A stretch of DNA of 64,000 nt from Coriobacteriia bacterium (GCA_030651765.1 JAUSBY010000012.1:249501-313500); one strand, 5' to 3'; shown: positions 15,954 through 25,769, counted from the first letter of the stretch. Numbers and translations: made by a program. The notes: generated by a model not told the origin, from the letters alone.

Positions 15954-16424
15954 CTACTCGCCCTTCGTCCGCTCCCGAAGCGCCCTCTCGACATCGCGCT
16001 TCTGGTCGCGCTCGGCGATCGCATCGCGCTTGTCGTAGTTCTTCTTGCCGCGGGCCAGGCCGATCTCGACTTTCACCAGATTGCTCGCAGACAGGTAGAT
16101 CTTGAGTGGCACGAGCGTGTACCCGCGCTCCTTGGTCTTGCCGATGAGATAGCGGATCTCAGCCTTGCGCAGAAGCAGCTTCCGCTCGCGGTCCGCGCGC
16201 ACGTTGCTGCGGTTGCCGTGGCTGTACGGTGCGATGTGCACGCCGTGGAGCCAGACCTCGCCCTTGCGGATCGTGGCGAACGTGTCGCGCAGGTTCGTCT
16301 TGTTCTCGCGCAGCGACTTGACCTCGGTGCCCGTGAGCACGATGCCCGCCTCGAAGGTCTCATCCACGAAGTAGTCGTGGAACGCCTTCTTGTTGGTGGC
16401 TATGGTCTTGACCTCGCGCGCCAC
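15954..16424 (-). CDS. smpB: SsrA-binding protein SmpB
   Basis: 156 residues. SmpB binds tmRNA and delivers it to stalled ribosomes. Family motifs: NKKAFHDYFVDETFEAGIVL, TGTEVKSLRENKTNLRD, and the basic tail YDKRDAIAERDQKRDVERAL, which mimics codon-anticodon pairing in the decoding centre. GTG 16424 is chosen because GAGGAG precedes it at the right distance; this gives the usual length. It is encoded near ssrA and downstream of an M42 peptidase and RNase R, the nuclease that degrades non-stop mRNAs. Confidence 0.97.
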   Translation of the reverse strand: MAREVKTIATNKKAFHDYFVDETFEAGIVLTGTEVKSLRENKTNLRDTFATIRKGEVWLHGVHIAPYSHGNRSNVRADRERKLLLRKAEIRYLIGKTKERGYTLVPLKIYLSASNLVKVEIGLARGKKNYDKRDAIAERDQKRDVERALRERTKGE

Positions 16425-16437
16425 GGTCTCTCCTCGA

Positions 16438-16478
16438 GAATGCACCTCGGGCGCCCCGTGCGGGACGCCCGAGCATTC
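16438..16478 (-). terminator. Long hairpin between M42 peptidase gene and smpB
   Basis: CTCGGGCG/CGCCCGAG plus an inner CCC/GGG and outer GAATGC/GCATTC form an extended stem with small internal mismatches. It lies after the peptidase stop and just before the smpB ribosome-binding site, so it could terminate, attenuate or process the transcript. Confidence 0.45.
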
Positions 16479-16499
16479 TAGCATGCGTGCTTTGCGGCT

Positions 16500-17561
16500 C
16501 TACGGCGTGAAGTCAGTACCCGGCTCGAGTCGGCGCACGAACGCCGCGAGCAGCTTGGCCGTGTTCTCCACATCTTCGAGCGCGAGCACCTCGGTGGGTG
16601 TGTGCATGTAGCGAAGCGCCACGCTCACGAGCGCGGCCGCCTTGCCGCCACGGGAGAGCTGGATGGCGTTAGCGTCGGTGCCGGTGCCGCGGGGTGCGCC
16701 TTCGATCTGGTACGGAATCTTCTCGGCCTCGGCTGCCTCGATCAGAAGCTCGAGCACCTTCGGGTTGATGTTGGCGCCGCGGGAGAGCACGGGGCCCTTG
16801 CCGCAGCAGACCTCGCCGAACTTGCGCTTGTCCACGTCGAGGTAGTCGGTGGCGTGCGTGACCTCGACCGCGATACCCACGGCCGGGTCCTGGCTGTAGG
16901 CCGAGGTGACGCCGCCGCGCATACCGATCTCCTCCTGCACGGTGCCGACAGCCACCAGATCACCCGCAGCACCGCCAGCCTCACTCACGAGACGCAGCGC
17001 CTCGGCACAGATCCACGCGCCCATCTTGTCGTCGAACGCGCGCGATACGGCCATGCCGTCGCCAAAGGTCTCGAAGCCGACGCCGTAGGTCACCGGGTCG
17101 CCGACGCGCACGCGCTTCTTGACTTCCTCGCCGCTCATCCCGAGATCGACGAACATCCGGTCGATCTTCACGACCTTCTTGCGATCCTCGTCCTCGAGCA
17201 GGTGGATCGGCAGACGGCCGAGCACGCCGCGGAACACGCCGTCTTTGGTGTGGACATCGACGCGCATGCCGGGCAGGATCTGCGGGTCGTGACCGCCGAT
17301 GGGCGCAAACGCGCAGTACCCGTCGTCGGTGATGTAGGTGACCATGAAGCCGATCTCGTCGATGTGACCGGCAAGCATGACGCTCGGACCGTCGGCAGTG
17401 CCTTTGAGCAGCGCGTGGACCGAGCCCATGACGTCGGTTGTCACCTCATCGGCGATCGGCGTGACGTACTCGCGATAGACCTTCGCCGCGGGCTGCTCGT
17501 AACCGGACGGCGACGGGGCCTCCACGAGGGTCTTGAAGAAGTCGAACGACTCGGGGCGCAT
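16500..17561 (-). CDS. M42-family metallo-aminopeptidase
   Basis: 353 residues, full length for the M42 (glutamyl aminopeptidase/FrvX-type) family. Metal-ligand motifs are visible: VMLAGHIDEIGFMV (His/Asp), SRAFDDKMGAW (bridging Asp), GTVQEEIGMRGG (Glu-Glu) and VEVTHATDY, plus MHTPTEV near the end. It would trim small peptides in the cytoplasm as a large oligomer. GGAGG lies eight bases before ATG 17561. It is between rnr and smpB on the same strand; a role in consuming peptides released during quality control is attractive but only inferred. Confidence 0.92.
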   Translation of the reverse strand: MRPESFDFFKTLVEAPSPSGYEQPAAKVYREYVTPIADEVTTDVMGSVHALLKGTADGPSVMLAGHIDEIGFMVTYITDDGYCAFAPIGGHDPQILPGMRVDVHTKDGVFRGVLGRLPIHLLEDEDRKKVVKIDRMFVDLGMSGEEVKKRVRVGDPVTYGVGFETFGDGMAVSRAFDDKMGAWICAEALRLVSEAGGAAGDLVAVGTVQEEIGMRGGVTSAYSQDPAVGIAVEVTHATDYLDVDKRKFGEVCCGKGPVLSRGANINPKVLELLIEAAEAEKIPYQIEGAPRGTGTDANAIQLSRGGKAAALVSVALRYMHTPTEVLALEDVENTAKLLAAFVRRLEPGTDFTP

Positions 17562-17648
17562 GAAACGGCCTCCTCGGGCAAGTAGCGGACGTAGTGAGAC
17601 AGTGTAGCGCCGGGCAGACTCAGGCGCCAGATGAGGCGGCGGCCCGGG

Positions 17649-19742
17649 CTACACGAGCTCGAAGTCCAGCCGCCGCTCGGCCACGTTCGCGTCGAGGATG
17701 CGCACGCGCACCTGCTGGCCAAGGCGGTAGGTGACGCCCTTGTTCTCGCCCCAGAGCATGAAGCGCTCGGCGTCGAGACGATAGTAGTCGTCGGCCATGG
17801 TATCGACGTGCACGAGTCCGTCGGCGGTGTTGTCGAGCTGCACGAACAGCCCGAAGCCCATGACGCCGGTGACGATGCCGTCGAAGACCTCGCCGATGTG
17901 GTTGGCCATGAGCGCCACGAGCTTGACCTTCTGCGACTCGTTCTCGGCGGACTCGGCTTCGCGCTCCATCGCCGAGGCGTGTTCGGTGAGCCACTCGAGC
18001 TCGGGCACCATGTGCGCGGCGGGCGGCTTGTCCAGAGCGCGCACGAGTTGCGCCTTGAGCAGCCGGTGCACGATGAGATCCGGGTAGCGGCGGATAGGGC
18101 TCGTGAAGTGCGTGTACGCCTCGCTCGCAAGGCCGAAGTGCGGGCCGAGGTAGTGCACGTACCGTGCGCGCTCGAGTGCGCGCAGCAGCAGCGAGTTGAT
18201 GAGCCGCTCTTCGGGACGACCGTGCGCGAAGGCCACGATCTTCTGGAACGTGCGCGGGCTGGCGCCGTGCACGTCGCTCATCGGGTAGCCGAACTCCTTG
18301 AGCACCACGGCGACCTGCGCGAGGGCGTCGGCGTCCGGATCCTCGTGGATGCGGTAGACCATCGGCGCCTTGGCCGAGGTCATGTGCCGGGCCACGACCT
18401 CGTTGGCGAGGATCATCGCCTCCTCGATCATGTTGGTGGCCTCGGTGCGTGAGCGCAGTACGACGCCGGTCGGCTCGCCGCGCTCGTCGAGCGTGACGCG
18501 CGCCTCCACCGTCTCGAAGTCGAGCCCGCCACGCGCGACGCGCCGCGCGTGGACGACGTCGGCTATCGTGCGGAAGTCGAGCACGGCTCGCTCCATCGTC
18601 TCATCGGGGAAGCCGCCGCCGTCGAGCCAGCCCTGCACCTCGTCGTAGGTGCAGCGTCGATCACTGACGATCACCGACGGGTAGCACTCGTAGCGCTCCA
18701 CGAGCCCGGTCTTGTCGAGCAGCATCTCCACGGTGAACGTGAGGCGTTCCTCGCCCGGGTTGAGCGAGCAGATGACGTTGCTCAGGTGCTCGGGGAGCAT
18801 CGGCAGAACGCGGTCGACAAGGTAGACGCTCGTGGCACGATGGCGCGCCTCGACATCGATGACCGAGTCCCACGGCACATAGTGGCTCACGTCCGCGATG
18901 TGCACCCACACGCGGAAGCCCTTGCCCTCGCGCACGATCGAGATCGCGTCGTCGAAGTCGCGCGCGTCGGCGGGGTCGATCGTGAAGGTGAACAGGTCGC
19001 GAACGTCGCGTCTACCGCGCCCGAGCTCGCCTTCGATATCCTGGCCGAGCGCCTCGGCGGCCTCGGTCACCTCGGGCGGGAACTCGGTTGCCAGCCCGTG
19101 CTCGCGAATGACGATCTCAACGTCCACGCCCGGCGCGTCTGCGGGGCCGAGCACCTCGGTGATGACACCCTGCATCGCGTCGCGGCGATCGGCGTAGCGC
19201 GTGATGCGCGCGACCACGATGTCGCCCGGGTTCGCGTCGGCCTTCATCTTGGCGAGATCGACGAACAGGTCGCCTTTGATGCGCGCGTCGGTGGGCACGA
19301 CGATGCCGAGCTTGCCGTGACGCTCGAAGCGTCCCACCACCTCGGTGAGCGCGCGCTCGATGACCTGCACGACCTCTCCGGCACGGCCGAGGTGCGTCTT
19401 GCGCGGCTCCACGCGCACCGCGACCGTGTCGCCGTGCATGGCGCCGCCGGTATCGCGCTTACCGACGTAGATGTCGCCGAGCGGCGAGGACACGAACCCG
19501 AACCCGCGGCGGTTCATCGACAGACGCCCCACAACGAGGTTCCGCTCGCGCAGCGCGAGGTACTTCCCGCCGCCGAGCGCCGCGACGGCGCCCGAGCGCT
19601 CGAGCTGACCGAGCACGGTGGTGATGCGGCCGACGTCGAGCCCCGGTCCTCCCTCGGCCTCGATGCGGCCCGCCACGTCCTCGGCGCTGAGCGGTGCATG
19701 CGCGTTGCGAAGCGTCTTCATCACGAGCTTCTCGGGTCGCAT
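17649..19742 (-). CDS. rnr: Ribonuclease R
   Basis: 697 residues. A 3-prime to 5-prime exoribonuclease able to digest structured RNA. N-terminal winged helix (MKTLRNAHAPLSAEDVAGRI), cold-shock domains (NRRGFGFVSSPLGDIYVGKR), RNB catalytic domain with the Asp cluster IDPADARDFDDAISI, and a C-terminal S1 domain (GEVFDGIVTGVMGFGLFVQL). There is little of the Lys-rich tail seen in enterobacteria. RNase R degrades mRNAs handled by trans-translation, and rnr-smpB-ssrA grouping is known in many bacteria. ATG 19742 has GGAG seven bases upstream. The divergent gene starts 122 nt away. Confidence 0.96.
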   Translation of the reverse strand: MRPEKLVMKTLRNAHAPLSAEDVAGRIEAEGGPGLDVGRITTVLGQLERSGAVAALGGGKYLALRERNLVVGRLSMNRRGFGFVSSPLGDIYVGKRDTGGAMHGDTVAVRVEPRKTHLGRAGEVVQVIERALTEVVGRFERHGKLGIVVPTDARIKGDLFVDLAKMKADANPGDIVVARITRYADRRDAMQGVITEVLGPADAPGVDVEIVIREHGLATEFPPEVTEAAEALGQDIEGELGRGRRDVRDLFTFTIDPADARDFDDAISIVREGKGFRVWVHIADVSHYVPWDSVIDVEARHRATSVYLVDRVLPMLPEHLSNVICSLNPGEERLTFTVEMLLDKTGLVERYECYPSVIVSDRRCTYDEVQGWLDGGGFPDETMERAVLDFRTIADVVHARRVARGGLDFETVEARVTLDERGEPTGVVLRSRTEATNMIEEAMILANEVVARHMTSAKAPMVYRIHEDPDADALAQVAVVLKEFGYPMSDVHGASPRTFQKIVAFAHGRPEERLINSLLLRALERARYVHYLGPHFGLASEAYTHFTSPIRRYPDLIVHRLLKAQLVRALDKPPAAHMVPELEWLTEHASAMEREAESAENESQKVKLVALMANHIGEVFDGIVTGVMGFGLFVQLDNTADGLVHVDTMADDYYRLDAERFMLWGENKGVTYRLGQQVRVRILDANVAERRLDFELV

Positions 19743-19864
19743 ATCGCTCCGTTCCTCAAGGCCGCTCGACCGCTCGGCAGGTGGGTCCAGTGCCGCGTTG
19801 CGTCTGGGGTAGAATCCACGTATGGTGCAACCTTACACCGCAACGCCCACAAGGCAGGAGCGTG

Positions 19865-20290
19865 ATGCACGTGAGCCGGTCACTCCCCCCGCTGCTCGTC
19901 GGTGACGGCACCCTCACCAACCCGCGCGACATGGTGCGCGCGCTCGAGACCGTAGAGACGTTCGCGTACGCCTACCGCGTGGACGGCGAACTCATAGCCG
20001 AGGGCAAAGCCACCCTCGTGCGCATCATGGCCGACGACGAGTCGGCCAGCGTGCTCGTGAACGGCTGCATGTTCCTGAACGTCGCGAGTTTCCAGTACCT
20101 GAACTTCCACACGGATGCCGAGGGGCAGTCGCGTATCGAGCTGTTCGTCGAAGGCGCGGCGCTCGAGGTCACGCCGCTCGACGAACCCGAGATCCGTGGC
20201 AACCAGCGTCAGGTCATCCGCCTGATGGAGGAGAGCGTCTTTGACGCAAGCTCCATCGTCTCGCTCGACGACGAGGACGACGAGGACTAG
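19865..20290 (+). CDS. Hypothetical protein with acidic C-terminus
   Basis: 141 residues, no signal peptide or membrane segment; family not recognised. Composition is mixed alpha/beta with a beta-rich centre (SASVLVNGCMFLNVASFQYL) and a Glu/Asp tail (SIVSLDDEDDED). ATG 19865 follows AGGAG closely (four bases), overlapping a GTG one codon earlier. A TAGAAT -10-like box lies about 55 bases upstream. It is divergent from rnr and convergent with the CWB2 gene (10-nt gap). No functional assignment. Confidence 0.7.
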   Translation: MHVSRSLPPLLVGDGTLTNPRDMVRALETVETFAYAYRVDGELIAEGKATLVRIMADDESASVLVNGCMFLNVASFQYLNFHTDAEGQSRIELFVEGAALEVTPLDEPEIRGNQRQVIRLMEESVFDASSIVSLDDEDDED

Positions 20291-20300
20291 GGCGCGTGCC

Positions 20301-22652
20301 TTACTTCAGCGCGTTGGTTGCAGCGGTACGCACGGCGGGAATCACCGCGCTGTCCCCGCCGAAGAACGTCACGTTGTCGATTTCTCCGCGGTAGAGCACG
20401 AGAGCCGCCGCCGTCTCGGCACTGAGCACCGTGGGGCTCGTGAGCAGCATCGGAGCGCGTCGCTTGCCCTGGAGAACACCCCCCGACAGTGCGTCCGGGA
20501 AGGTCTCGCCGGTCGTGATACCCACGCCGTCCCATTCAAGCGTGCCCCAGCTCTTGCCCCCCTCGGCCACCGCGACTGCAGTCGCATACCGGTTGGCGCC
20601 CTGGATCCGGTCCCAGCCGCTGCTCTCGTCGCCAAGCGTGTCGGTCAGGTACTGCTCGACGGATACCGGCACCGCCGCCGGACCACCGAGGATCACTGCG
20701 TACGTGACGTCGTCCAGAACCGCCTTGGCACCATCGGACAGTCCGGTCACCGGATTGGATAGAACGATGGGCCACTTGCGCGCGAACGCGACCGGCGCCG
20801 CCGCAAGCGCGTCGGGGAAGTTGCCGCCCGTGGCGATGAAGGCGACCTCGTCGAAGGAGCTGCCCTGCAGGTCGACGACCCGCCGGGCGATCTTGTCTGC
20901 GGTCTCGTAGCGGTTCCCGCCCGCGATGCGGTCCACGTTTGCCGGTCCGCCGAGTTCAGTGGCGAGCCAGGTCGCAACGGCGGGACCCACAGCGCCCGTG
21001 CCACCGAGGATGATCGCCTTGGCGGCCTTGAGCCTGCCTATCTCCGCTTGGACCGCATCGGGGACGCTGTTCGTATCCACGAGGAGTACCGGACCGTCGA
21101 GCACGCCCGCAAGTCCTACGCCGCCGAGCGCGTCAGGCCAGTTGCGACCGGTCGCGATCACGATGGTCTTGGCCCCTGCCGGGTCAAGACCGTCGGGATA
21201 GGCGGCCCTGGAGACCTCGACCGCGGTCTTGAAGCGGTCAGCACCCGCTACCACGGTCGTATTGGGCACAAACACACCCTGCAGGTCGCGCACGTACACG
21301 TCCATCTCGCCGTTCGTATCGCCGAGAACGAGATTCGCACCCTGCGAATCGAAGGCGACGTAGCGGCCGTTGGCGCTGATCGCCGAATGGAAGCTCGCCT
21401 GCAGCGTCTCGATGCCCTTGGAGCTCACGCTCACGCGCGTCGTCTGGCCGAGGGTGCGGTCGCGCAGGAAGATGTCCCGCTCGTTGTTCGTGTCACCCGC
21501 GATCAGGTCGAAAGCCTGAGTGCTGAACACGACGAATCGCCCGTCAGCTGAGATCGAGAGCGGCCACTCCTCCGCCTGGACGCTCGGCGCTCCCCCCGTC
21601 GGGGTGACGGTGATGCGTTCGGTCGTGCCGGCGACTCGATCGCGCACGAAGTAGTCGCCCGTGTCGGCCACATCGCCCTCGACGAGATTGGATGCCCATG
21701 ACGCGAAGACCACGTAACGCCCGGTAGACGATACGTCCGCGATGGTGCTTCCGCCGTTAGCCATGGCGCCACTGAGCCCGCTGCTGATGATCTCGCGGGC
21801 GCCGCTGGAGATCGTGTACGCGAACACATCGGACCTGCCGTTCAGATCGCCACTCACCAGCTCTGGCGCCGCCGAGGAGAAGACGATCGTGCTGCCGTCA
21901 CCGGAGATGCGCGGCCAGTAACAGTCCTGGGTGATGTCGCTCCCACCGATGCCGAAGCTGACGCGGGTCGTCGAGTCCTCGTTGCGATCGTGCAGGAACA
22001 CGTCACGCACGCCATTCTCGTCGTCATCCTCCATGTTGGTGGCATCCGACACGAAGACGACGTATCGGCCATCAGCCGAGATCGACGGCATCGTACTATC
22101 GTCATCCGCTTCGTCAGAGTCTGAGCGCCTGCTCACGCGCTCGGTCGTGCCCGTCTGGAGATCGTGGACGAAGACGTCGCGCGCGCCGTTCGTGTCTCCG
22201 GCGACCAGGTTCGTCGCCTCGGACCAGAACGTTACGTAGCGACCGTTGCCTGAGATCATCGCCCCCTGGCTGAATGCATTGCTCTCGGTACCATCGGAGC
22301 GCACGCTGACGCGCGTGATGGTGCCCGCCACGCGGTCACGAACGAACACGTCTCGGACACCGTTCGTGTCGCCGGCAACCAGGTTCGACGCGTCCGAATC
22401 AAAGGCGACGTACCTGCCGTCACCTGAGATCGACGGTGAAGACGAGTAGCCGTCCGCCTGCTCGCCATCGAAGGCGAGATTGACGCGCTCGAGAGTGCCC
22501 GGCGCAGGCGTAGCGAAGCCAGTCGTCGGCACGGAAAGCGGCACCGCCAAAGCAACCGCCACCAGCAGGCACAGCACGGCGCGAGTGGTGGTGCCTCTCC
22601 CCTTCGTCCGCGGCGTCGCTCCCCATGCACCAGCCGACAGCGGCACGCTCAT
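20301..22652 (-). CDS. Secreted WD40-like (PD40/TolB-type) protein with three CWB2 repeats
   Basis: 783 residues. Signal peptide (TTTRAVLCLLVAVALAVPLS) then about seven tandem repeats of roughly 55 residues with the hallmark SxDGRYVAFxSxAxNLVxGD and NGVRDVFVRDR, predicting a beta-propeller. Residues from about 465 (encoded below 21265) carry three CWB2 modules (GADRFKTAVEVSRAAYP, GGNRYETADKIARRVVD, GANRYATAVAVAEGGKS), each with the ATGxxFPDALSG-type motif. CWB2 domains anchor proteins non-covalently to anionic wall polymers. ATG 22652 is selected for its GGGGAGG site and signal peptide. Ligand of the propeller is unknown. Confidence 0.9.
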   Translation of the reverse strand: MSVPLSAGAWGATPRTKGRGTTTRAVLCLLVAVALAVPLSVPTTGFATPAPGTLERVNLAFDGEQADGYSSSPSISGDGRYVAFDSDASNLVAGDTNGVRDVFVRDRVAGTITRVSVRSDGTESNAFSQGAMISGNGRYVTFWSEATNLVAGDTNGARDVFVHDLQTGTTERVSRRSDSDEADDDSTMPSISADGRYVVFVSDATNMEDDDENGVRDVFLHDRNEDSTTRVSFGIGGSDITQDCYWPRISGDGSTIVFSSAAPELVSGDLNGRSDVFAYTISSGAREIISSGLSGAMANGGSTIADVSSTGRYVVFASWASNLVEGDVADTGDYFVRDRVAGTTERITVTPTGGAPSVQAEEWPLSISADGRFVVFSTQAFDLIAGDTNNERDIFLRDRTLGQTTRVSVSSKGIETLQASFHSAISANGRYVAFDSQGANLVLGDTNGEMDVYVRDLQGVFVPNTTVVAGADRFKTAVEVSRAAYPDGLDPAGAKTIVIATGRNWPDALGGVGLAGVLDGPVLLVDTNSVPDAVQAEIGRLKAAKAIILGGTGAVGPAVATWLATELGGPANVDRIAGGNRYETADKIARRVVDLQGSSFDEVAFIATGGNFPDALAAAPVAFARKWPIVLSNPVTGLSDGAKAVLDDVTYAVILGGPAAVPVSVEQYLTDTLGDESSGWDRIQGANRYATAVAVAEGGKSWGTLEWDGVGITTGETFPDALSGGVLQGKRRAPMLLTSPTVLSAETAAALVLYRGEIDNVTFFGGDSAVIPAVRTAATNALK

Positions 22653-22986
22653 GGAACACCTCCCCAAAACGTGTGGACCCCTTGCGCAAACGATAGCATG
22701 CGGAGACACCTGAGCCGAAATCGAGACGCCGTTCGTCGGCGGCATCGTTTCCCCACGGGCACCTCACCCGGAGGGATGTTCGGCCACGCGAGCGGGACGC
22801 ACGTCAGCGCCGCTGCCGTGAGGAAGGGGGTGACGCCCTGGCAGCCCTGACAGCCCCGACTGCACCGGACGGTCCGGGTGGACCTTTCGGGCTAGCTTCT
22901 CGGACGTTCACTTCGTGCGGAACGGCCGCAGGGCGAAGACGGGAGGCCGCATCTACGATGATAGCAGCCGAGGCGGGCGTTTCCCC
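22653..22986. other. Intergenic region between ctpA and a CWB2 gene
   Basis: 334 bases without a credible gene. It must hold the promoter of the minus-strand CWB2 gene and the 3-prime end of ctpA. The only clear symmetry is CCGGAC-G-GTCCGG at 22865-22877, too tight for a hairpin but compatible with a protein-binding dyad. I see no T-run terminator. Confidence 0.5.
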
Positions 22987-24168
22987 CTACATCTCGCCCT
23001 TGAGCACCTCGATCGCGCGCTGGAGCTGCGTATCGGTGTCCTTGTCCATCTGCAGCTCGGGCTCCATCTCCACGACCACGTCAGGCGTGAGGCCGATCTT
23101 GTCGATGACCTGGCCCTTAGGCGTGAGGTAGTGCGCGATGGTGAGTTTGATCGCACCGCCGAAGGAGAGTTCCTCGATCTGCTGGACGCTCCCTTTGCCG
23201 AAACTCTGCTCGCCGACGAGCTTCGCGCGCGCGTAGTCTTGCAGCGCCCCGCCGACGATCTCGCTCGCCGACGCCGAGTTGCCGTTGATGAGCACCACGA
23301 TCGGGGCGTCGGTGACGGTCTTGCCAGAGGCGCGGTGTTCCTCAATCGTGCCGGTGCGGTCCTCGACACGCACGATGACCCCATCGGAGACGAAGAGCGA
23401 GCTCACATCCACCGATGAGGACAGCAGTCCGCCCGGGTTGTCGCGCAGATCGAGGATGAAGCCGCGTGCGCCGTCCTTGGCGAGTGTCTCGATCTCCTCG
23501 GCCAACTCTGATGCGGCGATCTGGTTGAAGCTGTAGAGGCGGATGTAGCCGATGGAGCCCTCGAGCATCTCGGCATCGGTATTGGGCACGTCGATCCTGG
23601 CGCGGGTGATGGTGAACTCGCGCAGCTCGGTCTCCTCGCCGCGGAGGATCCCCAAGACGACGTCGGTGCCTTCCTCTCCCCGGATGCGGAGCACGGCCTC
23701 GTCCACGTCCCACTTGGGACGTGTCTCACCGTCGATGGAGACGATGACGTCGTCGGCCTTGAGACCGGAGCGCTCGGCGGGCGTGTCCGCGATGACCGTG
23801 ACCACCGCGAGGTCGTTCTCCCGGTTGGAGATCGTGATGCCGATCCCGTAGAAGACGCCCGAGTTCTGCTCGCTGAAGTACTGGTAGTGCTTGTCGTCGA
23901 AGTAGTTTGCGTACGGGTCGTCGAGCGACTCGAGCATGCCGCGGATAGCACCGGCCGTGATGGATGTCTCACTCGCCGGCTCGAGCGCCTCTTCGCCGAT
24001 GATGTCGGCCACTTCCGAGACGGCGCCCTTGAGCGATGCCGACCCCACGACCGGGGTGGGCAGTCCGTCGCGCGAGACGCGATCGAAGAACATCCCGCCT
24101 GCGAAGGCGCCGACGGCGATGACAAGCGCGGCGGTGAGGCCGGCGATGAACTTCATGAAGGAGTTCAT
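22987..24168 (-). CDS. S41-family C-terminal processing peptidase (CtpA-like)
   Basis: 393 residues. One N-terminal membrane anchor (FIAGLTAALVIAVGAFAGGM), a PDZ domain (GIGITISNRENDLAVVTVIA ... GLKADDVIVSIDG) and the S41 catalytic domain with Ser in NGNSASASEIVGG and Lys in GEQSFGKGSVQQ forming the Ser-Lys dyad. It acts outside the membrane on C-termini of envelope proteins. ATG 24168 is 4 nt after the ftsX stop, so ftsE-ftsX-ctpA form an operon; this pairing recurs in Gram-positives, where FtsEX controls wall hydrolysis. Direct control of the peptidase by FtsEX is inference. Confidence 0.93.
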   Translation of the reverse strand: MNSFMKFIAGLTAALVIAVGAFAGGMFFDRVSRDGLPTPVVGSASLKGAVSEVADIIGEEALEPASETSITAGAIRGMLESLDDPYANYFDDKHYQYFSEQNSGVFYGIGITISNRENDLAVVTVIADTPAERSGLKADDVIVSIDGETRPKWDVDEAVLRIRGEEGTDVVLGILRGEETELREFTITRARIDVPNTDAEMLEGSIGYIRLYSFNQIAASELAEEIETLAKDGARGFILDLRDNPGGLLSSSVDVSSLFVSDGVIVRVEDRTGTIEEHRASGKTVTDAPIVVLINGNSASASEIVGGALQDYARAKLVGEQSFGKGSVQQIEELSFGGAIKLTIAHYLTPKGQVIDKIGLTPDVVVEMEPELQMDKDTDTQLQRAIEVLKGEM

Positions 24169-24172
24169 ACGG

Positions 24173-25090
24173 CTAGACCTTGAGGTAGCGTCTGAGTGCG
24201 AGACCGGCGCCGATGAGTCCGATGATGATGCCGCCGAAGATGAGTATCAGCGAGACCTGCATGGCCTCCCCGCCCTCAAGCCCGAGGGGCAGGAACGGCA
24301 GGATCTCCACGGCGGCCGGGATCGCGTAGAACCACACGAGTGCCAGGGTGCCGATGGCAAGGAACGCTCCGATGAGACTCTGGATGACGCCCTCCATCAG
24401 AAACGGCGTCCGGATGAACCAGTTGGAGGCCCCCACGAGACGCATGATCCCGATCTCTTTGCGCCGAGCGTAGATCGCCAGGCGGATGGCGTTGTTGATG
24501 AAGATGAGACTGATGACGCCAAGCATGGCGATGAACGCCCCGCTCACGATGCGCATGATGCGCGTGGCCGCGAACAGCTGGTTGACGATCTGCTGGCCGT
24601 ACTTGAGCGAGCGATCGGGGTCGTCCGGACGGTCGGCGACCTTGGGAAACGTCGGGTCGGCCTTGATGGCGTTCACGACGGTCATTACGTTGCGCGGGTC
24701 CACGAGGTCTACGTCGAGCGAAGCCGGAAGCGGGTTGCCCTCGAGCTGGTCGACGATCTCCGGGCTGTCCTGAACCATCGTGGTCTTGAAGTCCTCGAGC
24801 GCCTGCTCCTTGGACGTGTACGTCACGTTGGACACCTCGGGATTGGACACGAGGACCTGCTGCAGCGCATCGACGTCTTCGGGCGCGGCGCCGTCTTTGA
24901 GGTACACCCGGATCGAGACCTTCTCTTCAACGGACTGCACGACCTGGCCGAGAAGCATGCCCGAGCCCACCGAGACGCCCACGAGCAGGAGCGACAGGTA
25001 GATGGTGATGATCGCACCCAGGCTCATCACCCAGTTGCGCTTGAAGCTGACGAACGATTCCTTGACGAAGTATCCGACGTTAATCGCCAT
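24173..25090 (-). CDS. ftsX: Cell division ABC permease FtsX
   Basis: 305 residues with the FtsX layout: helix at about 25-50, an extracellular domain of about 120 residues ([38 protein letters not shown]), then three C-terminal helices with the cytoplasmic [15 protein letters not shown] coupling motif. With FtsE it forms a mechanotransmitting complex that activates peptidoglycan hydrolases. ATG 25090 overlaps the end of ftsE by 11 nt, typical of translational coupling; in-frame sequence further upstream is simply ftsE read in another frame. Confidence 0.95.
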   Translation of the reverse strand: MAINVGYFVKESFVSFKRNWVMSLGAIITIYLSLLLVGVSVGSGMLLGQVVQSVEEKVSIRVYLKDGAAPEDVDALQQVLVSNPEVSNVTYTSKEQALEDFKTTMVQDSPEIVDQLEGNPLPASLDVDLVDPRNVMTVVNAIKADPTFPKVADRPDDPDRSLKYGQQIVNQLFAATRIMRIVSGAFIAMLGVISLIFINNAIRLAIYARRKEIGIMRLVGASNWFIRTPFLMEGVIQSLIGAFLAIGTLALVWFYAIPAAVEILPFLPLGLEGGEAMQVSLILIFGGIIIGLIGAGLALRRYLKV

Positions 25091-25769
25091 AGCCGTAGAC
25101 ACCTCGGTCCTGGTCACGGATGACCTTGCCACCCTCAAGCGCGATGACGCGCTTTCGCATGGAGTCGACCATCTCCCGGTCATGCGTGGCCACCAGCACC
25201 GTCGTGCCGGTCTTGTTGATGCGATTCAGGAGGCTCATGATGCCGAGCGACGTCGCCGGATCGAGGTTACCGGTCGGCTCGTCGGCCAGCAGGAGCGGCG
25301 GGCGGTTGACGAAGGCACGCGCGATCGAAACGCGCTGCTGCTCCCCGCCGGAAAGCTCGTCGGGGTAGCTTGCCATCTTCTCCTCGAGGCCCACCAGGCG
25401 CAGCACCTCGGGCACCTGAGTGCGCACGACGTGCTTGGACCGGCCGATGACCTCGAGCGTGAACGCCACGTTCTCGTACGTGGTCTTGTTGGGTAGCAGC
25501 TTGAAGTCCTGGAAGACGCAGCCGATGTTGCGGCGCAGGTACGGCACCTTCCAGGCCTTCATCTTGGTGAGGTCCTGGCCCGCGACGACGATCTGTCCCC
25601 GGGTGGGGAGCAGCTCGCGCAGCAACAGCCGGATGAAGGTCGACTTGCCCGACCCTGAGTGGCCCACGAGGAACACGAACTCCCCCTGCGCGATCTCGAC
25701 CGTGCAATCATCGAGAGCAGGCGGTTTGTTCGGAACGTAGATCTTACTGACGTTCCGCATTGAGATCAT
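25080..25769 (-). CDS. ftsE: Cell division ATP-binding protein FtsE
   Basis: 229 residues. ABC ATPase with Walker [16 protein letters not shown]-loop [10 protein letters not shown], signature [15 protein letters not shown] and Walker [13 protein letters not shown], and FtsE-specific wording ([11 protein letters not shown]-like segment, [13 protein letters not shown]). ATG 25769 is preferred because GGAG sits six bases upstream and [11 protein letters not shown] then aligns with the family; a four-codon longer start at 25781 lacks a good site. It partners the overlapping ftsX. About 110 bases separate it from the transketolase gene, enough for its own promoter. Confidence 0.95.
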   Translation of the reverse strand: MISMRNVSKIYVPNKPPALDDCTVEIAQGEFVFLVGHSGSGKSTFIRLLLRELLPTRGQIVVAGQDLTKMKAWKVPYLRRNIGCVFQDFKLLPNKTTYENVAFTLEVIGRSKHVVRTQVPEVLRLVGLEEKMASYPDELSGGEQQRVSIARAFVNRPPLLLADEPTGNLDPATSLGIMSLLNRINKTGTTVLVATHDREMVDSMRKRVIALEGGKVIRDQDRGVYGYGD

